From Paracoccaceae bacterium (GTDB taxonomy: Bacteria > Pseudomonadota > Alphaproteobacteria > Rhodobacterales > Rhodobacteraceae): a stretch of 64,000 nucleotides of DNA. Below, one piece after another: positions 44,367 to 54,997 of this stretch (positions are counted from its first letter, which is position 1; each line of letters opens with the position of its first letter). Under the pieces are notes generated by a model. That model did not search any database. It was not told the origin of the DNA and saw only the letters and a program-made list of their open reading frames with translations. Location: assembly GCA_016124615.1 (NCBI GenBank), contig WGNF01000008.1, positions 1 to 64,000 of the forward strand, written 5' to 3'. The position numbers and the translations under genes are program-made.

Positions 44367-45409
44367 AGCAGGCGGCCGGTGTAGCGCACGCCCTCGCCCG
44401 CCGTGACGGTGCCAAGCCGGGTTACCGTTTCGCCCGCGTCGGCCAGCAGCGCGGCCAGCGCCTCGGCACGGGCGGCTTCGGCGACGACAACCATGCCGAT
44501 CCCGGCGTTGAAGGTCTTCAACAGCTCCGGCTCGGCGATGCCCGCGGTTTCGGCCAGCCAGCGGAACACCGGCGGCAGGGTCCAGCTTGAGAGGTCGATG
44601 GCCGCCCCCAACCCCTCGGGGAAAACGCGTGGCAGGTTCTCGGTCAGCCCGCCGCCGGTGATATGGGCAAGGCCATGCACGCCACCCGCCCGGATCGCCG
44701 CCAGCGCGGATTTGACGTAAAGCCGCGTCGGGGTCAGCAGCGCCGCGCCCACCGTCCCCGCACCAAACGGCGCCGGGTCGGCCCAGCCAAGCCCCGCAAG
44801 CTCCACCACCTTGCGCACCAGCGAATAGCCGTTGGAATGCACGCCCGACGAGGCGAGGCCGAGAAGCACGTCGCCCTCAACCACGCCCGCAGGCAGATCC
44901 GCGCCGCGTTCCATCGCGCCGACCGCAAATCCGGCAAGGTCGAAGTCGCCGCCGTGATACATCCCCGGCATCTCGGCCGTCTCGCCGCCGACCAGCGCGC
45001 AGCCCGAGGCGGCGCAGCCATCGGCGATCCCCTCGATGATCGCGGCGGCCTGTGCCACCTCCAGCTTGCCGGTGGCGAAGTAGTCGAGGAACAGCAAGGG
45101 CTCTGCGCCCTGGCAGACCAGATCGTTGACGCACATCGCCACCAGGTCGATGCCGATGGTCGCCACATTGCCGGTGTCGATGGCGATGCGCAGCTTGGTG
45201 CCCACCCCGTCGGTCGCCGCGACCAGGATCGGGTCGCTGTAGCCCGCCGCCTTCAGGTCGAAGAGCGCGCCAAAGCCGCCAAGGCCCGCCATCGTGCCCG
45301 CCCGCGCGGTGCGCTTGGCGGCGGGCTTGATCCGCTCCACCAGCGCGTTGCCCGCGTCGATGTCCACGCCCGCCTCGGCGTAGGTCAGCCCGTTCTTCCC
45401 CTGACTCAT
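44363..45409 (-). CDS. purM: AIR synthase
   Basis: 348 residues. PurM signatures '[12 protein letters not shown]' and '[14 protein letters not shown]' are present, with '[13 protein letters not shown]' near residue 190. ATP-dependent ring closure of FGAM to AIR. ATG at 45409 follows GAGGGGA; the frame runs further upstream without ribosome site. Coupled to purN. Confidence 0.95.
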   Translation of the reverse strand: MSQGKNGLTYAEAGVDIDAGNALVERIKPAAKRTARAGTMAGLGGFGALFDLKAAGYSDPILVAATDGVGTKLRIAIDTGNVATIGIDLVAMCVNDLVCQGAEPLLFLDYFATGKLEVAQAAAIIEGIADGCAASGCALVGGETAEMPGMYHGGDFDLAGFAVGAMERGADLPAGVVEGDVLLGLASSGVHSNGYSLVRKVVELAGLGWADPAPFGAGTVGAALLTPTRLYVKSALAAIRAGGVHGLAHITGGGLTENLPRVFPEGLGAAIDLSSWTLPPVFRWLAETAGIAEPELLKTFNAGIGMVVVAEAARAEALAALLADAGETVTRLGTVTAGEGVRYTGRLL

Positions 45410-45540
45410 GGCACGTCCCCTCTGGTTTGCCGCTGCTCTAGACGATCCCCGCCGGGCGCGCAACGCGGGCGCGCGGGGGTTTTGGGTTGTTCGGGCGCCA
45501 TCGCGACCCTAGCCTTGGCCAAAAGCGACGGAGGCGCGCC

Positions 45541-46062
45541 ATGACAGCCGAAACCAGACCCGACTGCATCACCCACTGGACCGAGATCGAGGGCCCCGAC
45601 ACCCCGCACTATGAGCAGGATGACGAGCTGATGGGCCTTGACGCCGACATGGGGCGCCACTTCGGCCTGACCCGGCTTGGCCTGCATCATGTGCGCCTGC
45701 CGCCCGGCCGCCGCACCTCTTTCCCCCATGCCGAAAGCGCCGAGGAGGAATTCATCTTCGTTCTGTCCGGTACGCCCGACGTCTGGCTCGACGGCACCCT
45801 GCACCGCCTTGGCCCCGGCGACGCGGTGGGCTTTCCGGCCGGAACCGGGCTGTGCCACAGCTTCCTGAACAACACCGAGGCCGAGGTTTGCCTGCTGGTG
45901 GCGGGCGATACCCAGCGGGCCGAGAACCGGATCGTCTATCCGCTGAACCCCGACCGCCGCCCGCTGCGGTCGGATTGGTGGGAAGACGCGCCGCTGCGGG
46001 TGCTGGGCGACCACGACGGCCTGACCGCCGCCCGCCGCGCCGCCAGGGCCCGCAAGGGTTGA
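45541..46062 (+). CDS. Cupin domain protein
   Basis: 173 residues with two cupin motifs, 'PHAESAEEEFIFVLSG' and 'GTGLCHSFLNN'. Divergent from purM. No enzyme family can be named. ATG at 45541 follows GGAGG. It is the last protein gene before tRNA-Ile2. Confidence 0.8.
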   Translation: MTAETRPDCITHWTEIEGPDTPHYEQDDELMGLDADMGRHFGLTRLGLHHVRLPPGRRTSFPHAESAEEEFIFVLSGTPDVWLDGTLHRLGPGDAVGFPAGTGLCHSFLNNTEAEVCLLVAGDTQRAENRIVYPLNPDRRPLRSDWWEDAPLRVLGDHDGLTAARRAARARKG

Positions 46063-46097
46063 CCAAAGCAGGGCCGCGGTCTACCCATGCCGCGGCC

Positions 46098-46173
46098 GGG
46101 CCTGTAGCTCAATGGTCAGAGCAGGGCGCTCATAACGCCTTGGTTGGGGGTTCAAGTCCCTCCGGGCCTACCA
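46098..46173 (+). tRNA. ileX: tRNA-Ile2 (CAU anticodon, lysidine-modified)
   Basis: 76 nt with encoded CCA. The acceptor stem GGGCCTG / CGGGCCT, anticodon loop CTCATAA with CAU. The pairs C4-G69 and C5-G68 are the determinants read by TilS (lysidine synthase), so this is the AUA-decoding isoleucine tRNA rather than elongator Met. Symbol by analogy. Accessory-looking DNA begins on its 3' side. Confidence 0.8.
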
Positions 46174-46417
46174 AGATTCAGAGTGAGACGCGTTTCCATT
46201 TCGCAAGCCGCCTCATGAAAATCCCGATCCTTGCTGTCGGATCTCGTTCTGGCCGTCGTTTGACAGCAGCCGTGACGACAGGCGTTCGGCCGCCGGAACC
46301 CCTTGCGAGTCGAAGAGGTTGCGCCGTTCGGCCTCACCTCGTGGCGAGGAAGTCGACGCCGAGCGGGCCGGCAAGGCGGCGCCGGGGCTCGTTCCGGACC
46401 GCTTTTGCCGACCCTGC

Positions 46418-48019
46418 CTAGTGCGCCGCGCCAAGCGGCCCGAGCCGCACGTCATAATCCACCGCGATGCCGTATTGCGGGTCATCGGCGCTGTCGACCA
46501 TGAGCTGGCCAGCGCGATGCAGGAGCCGATGGCAATCCCGGCTCAGGTGGCGCAGCACCAGGCGTTTGCCCTGCGCCTCGTAGCGGGCGGCCATTGTCTC
46601 GATCGCGGCCAGCGCGGACTGGTCGGCGACCCGGCTTTGGGCGAAATCCACCACCACCAGCGCGGGGTCACCTTCCGGGGCGAACAGCTCGCCGAAGCCG
46701 GAGGCAGAGCCGAAGAACAGCGGCCCTTCGATCTGGTAGACCTTCGCGCCCTCGGGCGTCTCGTGGGTGCGGGCACGGATGCGCGTGGCATTCTGCCAGG
46801 CATAGGCAAGGGCGGAGACGATGACGCCTGCGACCACGGCAATGGCCAGATCGGTCGCAACCGTGATGCCGGTCACCAGCACGATCACCACCGCATCGGC
46901 AGGCGGCACGCGCAACAGCAGGCGGAAGCTTTGCCAAGCAAAAGTACCGATTACCACCATGAACATAACACCGACCAAGGCCGCGAGCGGGATCCGCTCG
47001 ATCAGCGGGGAGGCGATCAGGATGAAGGACAGCAGGAAAAGCGCCGCGACCGTCGCCGCCAGCCGCGTCCGGCCGCCCGAGGTGACATTGATCATGCTCT
47101 GCCCGATCATGGCGCAGCCGCCCATCGCGCCGAACAGGCCGCAGGTGACATTCGCCGCCCCCTGGGCGATGCATTCCTGGCTCGCCCCGCCACGTCGGCC
47201 GGTGATCTCTCCCACCAGGTTCAGCGTCAGCAGGCTTTCCAGCAAGCCGATCGTGGCAAGGATCAGCGCATAGGGTAGCACGATCTCCAGTGTCTCGAAG
47301 GTCAGCGGCACTGCAGGAATGTGGAAGCTGGGCAGCGCCCCCTTGATCGAGGCCATATCGTGCACCCGCGGCACGTCGATACCAAAGCCGATCACAAGCG
47401 CCGCCGTCACCGCGATCCCAGCCAGCGGCGCGGGGATCACCCGGGTGATCCGCGGCGTAAGCCAGATGACCGCCATCGTGACAGCGACCAATGCCAGCAT
47501 CATGGCAAGCTGTCCGCCCTGCATCCAGTGCCGGACACCCGCCGCGTCGGCGATCTGGAACTGGCCAAGCTGTGCCAGAAAGATGACGATGGCGAGGCCG
47601 TTTACAAAGCCCAGCATCACCGGATGCGGCACCAGCCGCATGAACTTGCCCAGCCGGAGGACGCCCGCGAGGATCTGGAGGGCGCCGGTCAGCAGCACTG
47701 TGGCGAAGAGATATTCGACCCCGTGCCGGCTCACCAGCGCCACCATCACCACGGCCATCGAGCCGGTCGCGCCGGAAACCATCCCCGGTCGGCCACCAAC
47801 AAGTGCGGTGATCAGCCCGACGATGAACGCTGCATAAAGCCCGACCAACGGATTGACCCCGGCAACGAAGGAAAACGCCACCGCCTCGGGCACCAGCGCC
47901 AGCGCGACCGTCAGCCCGGCCAGAAGCTCGGTCCGAATGTCAGCCAGGGAATACGGCACCGCAGGAGCGTCGGCGGGAGAGACGGCGCGTGCAAAGGCCG
48001 CCATTGCAGAGCTTGGCAT
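46418..48019 (-). CDS. SulP-family anion transporter
   Basis: 533 residues. A 12-14-segment SulP/SLC26 core (about 30-400) including 'GATGSMAVVMVALVS' and 'GMVSGATGS', then a C-terminal STAS domain (about 420-525). Family substrates include sulfate, bicarbonate and C4-dicarboxylates; this one lacks distinguishing evidence. ATG at 48019 follows AGGA. Separated from tRNA-Ile2 by 244 bases in which I see no gene. Confidence 0.85.
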   Translation of the reverse strand: MPSSAMAAFARAVSPADAPAVPYSLADIRTELLAGLTVALALVPEAVAFSFVAGVNPLVGLYAAFIVGLITALVGGRPGMVSGATGSMAVVMVALVSRHGVEYLFATVLLTGALQILAGVLRLGKFMRLVPHPVMLGFVNGLAIVIFLAQLGQFQIADAAGVRHWMQGGQLAMMLALVAVTMAVIWLTPRITRVIPAPLAGIAVTAALVIGFGIDVPRVHDMASIKGALPSFHIPAVPLTFETLEIVLPYALILATIGLLESLLTLNLVGEITGRRGGASQECIAQGAANVTCGLFGAMGGCAMIGQSMINVTSGGRTRLAATVAALFLLSFILIASPLIERIPLAALVGVMFMVVIGTFAWQSFRLLLRVPPADAVVIVLVTGITVATDLAIAVVAGVIVSALAYAWQNATRIRARTHETPEGAKVYQIEGPLFFGSASGFGELFAPEGDPALVVVDFAQSRVADQSALAAIETMAARYEAQGKRLVLRHLSRDCHRLLHRAGQLMVDSADDPQYGIAVDYDVRLGPLGAAH

Positions 48020-48681
48020 TGGGTATCCTGTTCTTTTCGCGTGCCGCCCGATACCTCATGCGGCACCGCAGCGAAAGGCCGAAAGCCCTCGCAATGGCCC
48101 TTCCAGCTTCGTCGGACGCGACGCTGCCGGATGATACAATGTCGACCGCCGCACTTGAGCGGGCAGCCGGACTTTCGCTCTGCAGGCTGGGTGCGCATCT
48201 GCGACCGGCGGTCGAGACCGCCTTTATCGGCGCGTTGGATGCCCCGTGGCGCCACTTTTGGTCTGGCTGGCGTTCGCCGAAATGCCTGGGCGGAACACGA
48301 TCGTCGACGCTCTGATCGCCTTCGCGCCCGTCGGCTTCCACGTCCCGGCGCGTGAGGCAGCGCTATCACGCTCGGTCGGCGATGGCCACGACCGTACCGC
48401 CACGGCGCCAAAGTGATTTCCGCGAGGAAGGCAACCGGCACCGTCGCATCCGATCCAAGGCGCACCCAACCGTCAGTCTCCGTTGCCTCGTCGCAGCACC
48501 GGACAGGATCAGCTCGGCGCTGCCGGTCGCCGCGTGGCGCCCAAAAGGCAACAACACGCGTTCCCACGGCGTGCCAGGCCGGTGGCGAACGGGAAAGACC
48601 GCTTGTCCTTCGCGCACCGCCTCCTTGAAGCGTTGGTTGGCTTTTGTCGCAACCGTCCGGATGCACATGATGGCACGCTGG
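48020..48681. other. Degenerate stretch, no intact gene
   Basis: 662 bases between SulP (leftwards) and the glyoxalase-like gene. Several overlapping open frames exist on both strands but none has convincing codon use plus start. A minus-strand stretch near 48450-48660 reads 'GTPWERVLLPFG' and 'AELILSGAA', reminiscent of bacterial PAS_5-type proteins, and may be a decayed gene, but this is weak. Confidence 0.35.
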
Positions 48682-49113
48682 TCACGATGGTGCCTGCTCG
48701 ACAACCAACTGCGGCGCACCGTCCGAAGTCTTTCTCGGCGAGCGCCCAGCGGTGTTGATCGTGCCCCGTATCTGGCGGCGCAGGTTCGAAAAGCTTCCGA
48801 ACTGCACCGTGTCCACCGGTTGGTCGAGACGGATCTCGATTTGCCGGTGGTCTGCGGGGCCGGCGAGGGCAACGATCTCGCCGGTGAAGGGCTGCCCGAG
48901 GTAGTAGCCGCGCACCCGGTCACCCAAAGCCAGTTCGGACGGCCCGTTGCGCTGTTCAAGACGGGCATGAAGCGTGTTCCAGTCCCGCGCGCCGTGTTGT
49001 TGGGCCACGAGTTCCAGCGCCTGCGCATGGCTGATCGCCGTGCCCCGCGCCTGAAGTGCCGCGCGCAGGGCCTTGGCCTGCGCCTTGGCTTCGGAAAGTG
49101 CGGGCAGGGTCAT
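48682..49113 (-). CDS. Glyoxalase-superfamily-like protein
   Basis: 143 residues beginning MTLPALSEAKAQAKALRAAL. Matches a family labelled glyoxalase superfamily, with the N-terminal 'ISHAQALELVAQQHGARDWNTLHARL' helical motif; a catalytic metal site is not clear. ATG at 49113 overlaps the MATE stop (ATGA at 49110-49113), so expression is coupled to the exporter. Confidence 0.72.
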   Translation of the reverse strand: MTLPALSEAKAQAKALRAALQARGTAISHAQALELVAQQHGARDWNTLHARLEQRNGPSELALGDRVRGYYLGQPFTGEIVALAGPADHRQIEIRLDQPVDTVQFGSFSNLRRQIRGTINTAGRSPRKTSDGAPQLVVEQAPS

Positions 49114-50498
49114 GTCCGTTCCTCCGTGGCGTGAACCGCAGATCTCCGCCGTGCGTTGCGGATCATGGCCGTGGCCAGCATGAGAAGCATCGCATCGGCG
49201 GCGGGAAAGGCAAACCAGATCGCCCGCGAGCCAAAGGCAGTCGCGGCAACCAGCACCAATACCGGGGTCAGAAACCAGGGCTTTACCAGTGTAAGGACGG
49301 CGGTGCGCGCAGGCTGCCCAAGCGCCTGAAAGTGAAGGGCCAGAACAAGAACGGGACCCGAAAATGCGTAGAAGAACATCATCGGGCGCAAGATGGTTGC
49401 CACAGCCTCGGCGACCGCCTGATCCTTGCTGAAGATCGCGCCGACCCACGGACCCGCGACAAGCACCGCGGCTGCCATCCCCAGGCACCAAAGAAAGGCA
49501 GTCCCCAGCGCCACTCTCAGCGCCGCCTGGGCCCTGTCGTGACGCCCGGCCCCCGCATTGTTGCCGGTGATGCTCTGGGTCGCCAGCGCGACGGCCATCT
49601 GTGGCAGAAAGGCCAGGCCGAGGATCCGCGTCACCACGCCGTAGGCGGCGACCAGAACGTCATACCGCGCTCCAGCACTTTCGCGAAGGACCACGACCAC
49701 GGTCGTCGCCACCAGCGCCATGCCGATGAAGCCGAGGCACAGCGGCAGCCCGAGGCGGATGATCTCGCTCCATCCCACCAGCCAGTTGTTGCGCCGAAGC
49801 GACGCCAGAGGCAAAAGGCGTGGGTTGCGTGCGCGGACCATGATCAGCAGCGCAAGGCCAAGTGCCTGCGCGGCAATCGTGCCGACCGCCGATCCGGCGA
49901 TGCCCAAGCCAAGCACAACGATCCCCAGCCAGTTTGCGGCTACATTGAACACATTGACCATGACCGACAGGATGGCGATGAGGCCAGCGCGCCCCTCGTT
50001 GCGCAGGGCATCGGCATGCAGGCCAAGAGCAAACTGCACCGGCGCGCCAAGAATCAAAATCTCCAGATACGTGCGCACCATTGCCGCGACGCTGCCGTTT
50101 CCGACCGCCATATGCTCGACGCTGCCAGCGCCGATCGTCAGGGCGACGGCGACAAGCGCCGCTGCGATCGCCAGCGCAAGGCCGTGCGCGCCGACAAAGA
50201 CCCGCTCGGCCGCCGCGCGCTGCCCTGCCCCAAGATGCCGCGCCAGCAGGCTCGACATGCCGCCACCGATAAGCGTCGAGAGCGCGGTCAGAACCATGAC
50301 TACCGGAAAGGCGAGGCCTACCGCAGCCAGGGCGTCCGGCCCGATGAAACGACCAACGAATATCCCGTCGACAACATTCAGAATGCCGCCCATCGACATG
50401 ACGACCGCCATCGGCAAGGCGTTCGAGAGAAACAGCCGCCCGACAGGGGCGGTCAGGAACGGATTTCCCGTTTGATGCATGGCGTGTCGATCCGACAT
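49110..50498 (-). CDS. MATE family efflux transporter
   Basis: 462 residues, 12 membrane segments in two bundles, the MATE hallmark. Exports cationic drugs or metabolites with Na+ or H+. ATG at 50498 follows GAGGAG. Coupled to the downstream glyoxalase-like gene. Substrate unknown. Confidence 0.87.
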   Translation of the reverse strand: MSDRHAMHQTGNPFLTAPVGRLFLSNALPMAVVMSMGGILNVVDGIFVGRFIGPDALAAVGLAFPVVMVLTALSTLIGGGMSSLLARHLGAGQRAAAERVFVGAHGLALAIAAALVAVALTIGAGSVEHMAVGNGSVAAMVRTYLEILILGAPVQFALGLHADALRNEGRAGLIAILSVMVNVFNVAANWLGIVVLGLGIAGSAVGTIAAQALGLALLIMVRARNPRLLPLASLRRNNWLVGWSEIIRLGLPLCLGFIGMALVATTVVVVLRESAGARYDVLVAAYGVVTRILGLAFLPQMAVALATQSITGNNAGAGRHDRAQAALRVALGTAFLWCLGMAAAVLVAGPWVGAIFSKDQAVAEAVATILRPMMFFYAFSGPVLVLALHFQALGQPARTAVLTLVKPWFLTPVLVLVAATAFGSRAIWFAFPAADAMLLMLATAMIRNARRRSAVHATEERT

Positions 50499-50944
50499 CG
50501 CTCACTCCTCTTGCGAGGCATTTCAGGATGGATGGGAGCCTGCATTACCCACCTGCGAAATGCTTCGAGGGTGAGATGTCGCTGCGATCCGGGCTTCACC
50601 GTGACTTTCGTCTGCAGGCGGCAGGTGCCCGGCACCTTGCGGCCGTCATATGGGAAATGATGGCTTGAGGTCAAGGAGGAGACGCGACCGAAATAGAGCG
50701 GCCCAGAGCCGAAAGTGGCCGGTGGCTCGAACTGCTGCAGCGCCCCATCCCGACCGTTCATAGGTCTGGTCGCGCTTTCTTGCTCTTCTCATCCTTTGTC
50801 TGGGGCTCGCCACCATTGCATCGGCCGATCCTGCTCTCACGCCCGCTCGACACGCCGCTGGCGGATCCGAAACTGGTCACTCCGCTCGAACGCCTATGCC
50901 GGTTCGTGAGACGCGCGCCGCGATGAACACCGGTAAAGGCCGCG
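50499..50944. other. Gene-free stretch between MATE and aapP
   Basis: A 446-base gap upstream of the MATE gene and downstream of aapP. It should hold the promoter of MATE-glyoxalase. A short plus-strand frame reading 'PLADPKLVTPLERLC' ends at about 50926; it is too short and has no start, so I treat it as remnant or chance. Confidence 0.35.
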
Positions 50945-51691
50945 CTATTTCAGGATCTGCCGCAAGAACTCTTGTGCGCGGCGGGTCCTCGGGTTGGAGA
51001 AGAAATCCCCGGGCGGCGCGATCTCGACGATCTGGCCGTCGGCCATGAACACGATCCGGTCTGCGACCCGTTTCGCAAATCCCATCTCGTGGGTGACGAC
51101 CACCATGGTCATGCCGTTGTCGGCGAGTTGGACCATCGTGTCGAGCACTTCGCCGATCATCTCGGGGTCGAGCGCGCTCGTCGGCTCGTCGAACAGCATG
51201 ATGCGCGGCTCCATGCAGAGCGCGCGGGCAATCGCCACGCGCTGCTGCTGGCCGCCCGAAAGCTGGCCCGGATATTTCGCCTCCTGCTCGGGGATGCGGA
51301 CCTGGGCGAGGTAGCGCCGGGCGCGCGCCTCGGCCGCGGCGCGCGGCGTGCGCCGGGCGAGGATCTGCGGCAGGGCGCAATTTTCGAGCACCGTAAGGTG
51401 CGGGAAGAGGTTGAAGTGCTGGAACACCATGCCGACATCGCGGCGGATCGTCTCGAGGTTCTTCACGTCGGCGTCGAGGGTGACGCCGTTGACCGCGACC
51501 TTGCCCGCCTGATGCAGCTCGAGCCGGTTCAGGCAGCGGATCAGCGTCGACTTGCCGGACCCCGACGGGCCGCAGATGACGATCCGCTCGCCGGGGGCCA
51601 CATCGAGGCTGATGTCGCGCAGCGCGTGAAACGCGCTGAACCACTTGTTCAGGGCCTTTATGGAAATCGCCTGCGTCGTCTGCCCGTTCAT
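50945..51691 (-). CDS. aapP: Amino acid ABC transporter ATP-binding protein (AapP-type)
   Basis: 248 residues. Walker A 'GPSGSGKST', signature '[15 protein letters not shown]', Walker B '[13 protein letters not shown]' and the H-loop in '[10 protein letters not shown]' are intact. A polar amino acid importer ATPase. ATG at 51691 overlaps the permease stop (ATGA). Confidence 0.92.
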   Translation of the reverse strand: MNGQTTQAISIKALNKWFSAFHALRDISLDVAPGERIVICGPSGSGKSTLIRCLNRLELHQAGKVAVNGVTLDADVKNLETIRRDVGMVFQHFNLFPHLTVLENCALPQILARRTPRAAAEARARRYLAQVRIPEQEAKYPGQLSGGQQQRVAIARALCMEPRIMLFDEPTSALDPEMIGEVLDTMVQLADNGMTMVVVTHEMGFAKRVADRIVFMADGQIVEIAPPGDFFSNPRTRRAQEFLRQILK

Positions 51692-52785
51692 CCGTGGCTC
51701 CTTTTCCTGACGCCGCGCTCCAGCCACTGGGCATAGATCGTGATCCCGAAGCAGATGGAAAAATACATCGTCGCGACGAACATGTAGGTTTCGGTATAGG
51801 GCGCGGGCCAAGCCGGGTCGGTCGCCGCCGCCCGTCCCGCGCCCAGCATGTCGAAGACGCCGACGATCATCACCAGCGCGGTGTCCTTGACCATCACCAC
51901 GGCGGTGTTGGTCAGCGGCGGGATCACCTTCTGGATCGCTTGCGGCAGGATGATGCGCCAGATCATCCGCCAATAGGGAATTCCCAGCGCCTGCGCCGCC
52001 TCGGCCTGCCCGGCGCCGAGGCCCTGAAGGCCGCCGCGCAGCACCTCGGCAAGGTAGGCGGCGGCGAAGATCGTCAGCGCGGCGAGGGTCCGGCCCAGCT
52101 TGTCGATGGTCCAACCGGCGGGGAGGAACAGCGGCAACAGGATCGCCGCGACGAAGAGCATGGCGACGAGAGGGATGCCTCGCACGATCTCGATGAAAAG
52201 GATCGAGAGGCCGCGCGCCACCGGCAGGTCGGACTGGCGGCCCAGGGCGAGGGCGATCGACAGCGGAAAAGCGAAGGCGAGCGACAGCACCGAGAGCAGC
52301 AGCGTCACCGGCATTCCGCCCCATTTCGACGTGGGCACGAAAGCGAGCCCCGCGAAGCCGCCGTACATGAGGGTGAGCATGACGAGGATCGCCCCGCCCC
52401 AGAGCAGCGCGAGCCGCCCTCCCCAGACCCGGGGAGAGAGCGAGGCGAGCACCATCAGCAGCGTGATCGCGATCACCAGGATCGGCCGCCATTGCTGCGT
52501 CGGCGGATAGAGGCCAAAGAGGATGAGCCGGAGCTTGGCGCCGATGAAGGCCCAGCAGGCCCCGGCGCCCTGACAGGCCGACGGGGTGGCGGCGTGCCAG
52601 GTGGCGTCTACCGTGGCCCATTTGAGGGCAGGCAGCAGCATCGCGATCAGCGCGATGGTGCCCAGCGTGATCGCCGCCGAAAGCGCATCGCCGAAGAGGA
52701 GCCTCCAAAGCGGCCTGCGCAGCTTCGGCGGCGGGGCTCTGGGCGGAATGGGGCGCGAAACGACGGCGAAGGTCATGCTGGTCAT
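51688..52785 (-). CDS. aapM: Amino acid ABC transporter permease (AapM-type)
   Basis: About 365 residues. C-terminal HisM-type permease domain with EAA loop '[20 protein letters not shown]' and about 8 membrane segments; N-terminal extension of about 150 residues with extra segments, as in AapM/BztC. ATG at 52785 forms TGATG with the aapQ stop; ATG at 52776 has a better-spaced ribosome site and is the alternative start. Confidence 0.88.
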   Translation of the reverse strand: MTSMTFAVVSRPIPPRAPPPKLRRPLWRLLFGDALSAAITLGTIALIAMLLPALKWATVDATWHAATPSACQGAGACWAFIGAKLRLILFGLYPPTQQWRPILVIAITLLMVLASLSPRVWGGRLALLWGGAILVMLTLMYGGFAGLAFVPTSKWGGMPVTLLLSVLSLAFAFPLSIALALGRQSDLPVARGLSILFIEIVRGIPLVAMLFVAAILLPLFLPAGWTIDKLGRTLAALTIFAAAYLAEVLRGGLQGLGAGQAEAAQALGIPYWRMIWRIILPQAIQKVIPPLTNTAVVMVKDTALVMIVGVFDMLGAGRAAATDPAWPAPYTETYMFVATMYFSICFGITIYAQWLERGVRKRSHG

Positions 52786-53903
52786 CACCTCACCACGATC
52801 GCCACGTGGGCGTTGTACCAGTTGATCAACGCCGAGATGGCAAGCGAGATTGACAGGTAGATTGCGATCATCAGTGCGAGGTTCTCCAGCGCCTGCCCGC
52901 TCTGGTTGATCACCGTGTTGATGACCAGCGCGAGGTCGGGGAATCCCACCGCGAGCGCGAGCGTCGTGTTCTTCACCGTCGAAAGGTATTGCGAGCCGAG
53001 TGGCGGCAGGATCACCCGCAGAGCCTGTGGCAGGATGATCCTGGAAAGCAGCTCACGCTCGGGCAGGCCAAGGGCGCGGGCGGCCTCCCACTGGCCACGG
53101 GCGATGGCGTCGATGCCACCGCGGATGATCTCGCCGATGAAGGTCGAGGTATAGAGGACGAGGCCGATCATCAGCGCCGCGAACTCTGGCGAGAGGGCCA
53201 TGCCGCCCTCGAAGTTGAACCCGACGAGATGGGGGATGTGCGGCTTCGGCGCGATCGTGGCGACGGCGGTGATGCCTGCGACGACGGCCGCGCCGACGGC
53301 AGGCAGGGTGCCACGTGTGACCCTTCGGTGGCGAAGGACGCCGCGCATCGCCAAGCCCGCAACCGCGGCTGCGATGAGGATTTCGCAGAACGCCGCCGCA
53401 GAGATGCTGGGCAGATAGATGCCGCGCTGACTGAGGTAGACGCCGGGTAGCGGATGCAGCGCGCGGCGGGCCGAGGGCATGTTGGTGGTGATCACCGCAT
53501 ACCAGAAGAGAAGCTGCACGATCAGCGGCATGTTGCGCAAAAGCGTGACATAGACGGCGGCAACCGCCGAGAGCAGCGGATGGGCAGAGCGGCGGGCAAG
53601 CGCGACGAGCAGCCCGAGAAGCGTCGAGAACACGATCGCGAGGACCGAAATCCAGAGCGTGTTCCCCACCCCCACCACATAGGCCCAGCCATAGCTGTCA
53701 CCCGTCCGATAGGGCAGCAGGCTTTCCGAGATCGGAAATTCGGTGGGCCGTGCGAGGAAACCAAGGCCGACGCGGATGCCGCGCGCCTCAAGATTCATCA
53801 TCGTGTTCTGGGCGATCCACAGGGCCGCCCCGAGCACCCCGATCAGGAGGAAGGCCTGGATGGCCCACCCCCTGACCCGTGCGTCATACCAAAGCCGGCG
53901 CAT
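52785..53903 (-). CDS. aapQ: Amino acid ABC transporter permease (AapQ-type)
   Basis: 372 residues, a HisM-type permease with EAA loop '[20 protein letters not shown]'. As in AapQ, a long insert lies between the first membrane segments. Forms the channel with AapM. Start at 53903 follows GAGG; 9 bases after the aapJ stop. Confidence 0.88.
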   Translation of the reverse strand: MRRLWYDARVRGWAIQAFLLIGVLGAALWIAQNTMMNLEARGIRVGLGFLARPTEFPISESLLPYRTGDSYGWAYVVGVGNTLWISVLAIVFSTLLGLLVALARRSAHPLLSAVAAVYVTLLRNMPLIVQLLFWYAVITTNMPSARRALHPLPGVYLSQRGIYLPSISAAAFCEILIAAAVAGLAMRGVLRHRRVTRGTLPAVGAAVVAGITAVATIAPKPHIPHLVGFNFEGGMALSPEFAALMIGLVLYTSTFIGEIIRGGIDAIARGQWEAARALGLPERELLSRIILPQALRVILPPLGSQYLSTVKNTTLALAVGFPDLALVINTVINQSGQALENLALMIAIYLSISLAISALINWYNAHVAIVVR

Positions 53904-53912
53904 CCAGCGGCC

Positions 53913-54938
53913 TCACTCGAAGGCCATCGGGAACATCAGCCCGCCGGCGCTGTAAAGCGCATTCGGCCCACGCTCGATCTTCAGCGGGCTGTCCTTGCCA
54001 ACGGTCCGATCGAAGATCTGCCCGTAATTGCCCAACTGGCGAATGATATTTGCCGCGAAGTCGTCGGAAAGGCCGAGCGACGTTCCCAGCCCCGGCTCAA
54101 GCCCGAGGAAACGGCGTACCGCGGGGTCCTTGCTGTCCTTGAAGCTGTCGATGTTCTGGCTGGTGATGCCCAGAAGCTCGCCCTCTTCAAGCGCCTCGAT
54201 CGACCAGAAAACGATCTTGCGCCACTGATCGTCGCCCGAACGGACGGCGGGGGTCAGCGCCTCCATGTACTTGGTGGCCGGAAAGATGATGTAGTCGTCA
54301 GGGTTCTTCGCCATCGTCGCGCGCACCGAGGCCAGCGCCGAGGCATCGGTGATCAGCGCATCGCAGCGGCCCGAGAAGAAGGCCTGCCGCGTGCCCTGCG
54401 TGTTGTCGAAGACCACCGTCTTCAGCCCGAGATCGTACTGGCGCGAGACATCCTCGACCACGATCTCGGTGGTCGATCCGGTCTGGACGCAGACCGAGGC
54501 GCCCTTGAGGTCCTCCGCCTTGGTGACGCCGAGGTCCTTCTTCACCATGAAGCCGGTGTAGTCGTAGAAATTCGGCGTGGTGAAATCGATGCCGCTGGCC
54601 GAACGGCTCAGCGTCCATGTGAAGGTGCGCGGCAGCACGTCGACCTCGCCGGTCTGGAGCGCAGGGATGCGCTGCTGGCCGGTCAGTGGCACGAACTGCA
54701 CCTTGTCCTTGTCGCCGAAGACGGCGACCGCGACGGCGCGGCAGATGTCGATGTCGAGTCCGCGCCAGTAGCCGTTGGAATCGGGCGCGCCGAAGCCCGG
54801 CGTGCCCTGGCTCGATCCGCAGATCAGGTTGCCGCGCTCGCGCGCGGTCTCCAGCAAGGACTTGGCGCTTGCCGGGATTGCGGTGGCGGCGAGGCCGACA
54901 GCGGCAACGCAGCTCAGAAGGACTGTCCGCAGTTTCAT
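53913..54938 (-). CDS. aapJ: Amino acid ABC transporter substrate-binding protein (AapJ-type)
   Basis: 341 residues, with signal peptide (about 1-25, ending IPASAKS). Binding fold of the polar amino acid family; matches AapJ/BztA, which bind a broad range of amino acids. ATG at 54938 follows AAAGG. Order aapJ-Q-M-P is that of the rhizobial operon. Preceded by a cystathionine beta-lyase gene, so a sulfur-containing ligand is possible. Confidence 0.9.
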   Translation of the reverse strand: MKLRTVLLSCVAAVGLAATAIPASAKSLLETARERGNLICGSSQGTPGFGAPDSNGYWRGLDIDICRAVAVAVFGDKDKVQFVPLTGQQRIPALQTGEVDVLPRTFTWTLSRSASGIDFTTPNFYDYTGFMVKKDLGVTKAEDLKGASVCVQTGSTTEIVVEDVSRQYDLGLKTVVFDNTQGTRQAFFSGRCDALITDASALASVRATMAKNPDDYIIFPATKYMEALTPAVRSGDDQWRKIVFWSIEALEEGELLGITSQNIDSFKDSKDPAVRRFLGLEPGLGTSLGLSDDFAANIIRQLGNYGQIFDRTVGKDSPLKIERGPNALYSAGGLMFPMAFE

Positions 54939-54997
54939 GTTCTACCTTTCTGTTGGAGGGACTCGAGCGGTTCGACCGCCTCTGGTGGGGTTTGCAG

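Noticed and set aside
46098-46173. Elongator tRNA-Met as identity of the CAU tRNA
   Set aside because: The C4-G69 and C5-G68 pairs and the stem pattern fit the lysidine-modified tRNA-Ile2.
48235-48420. A plus-strand frame reading 'PVAPLLVWLAFAEMPG'
   Set aside because: Protein-like composition but no start, family or ribosome site; left in the degenerate stretch.
50715-50909. A 64-residue plus-strand frame
   Set aside because: Serine/arginine-rich, no ribosome site and no similarity recognised; probably chance.
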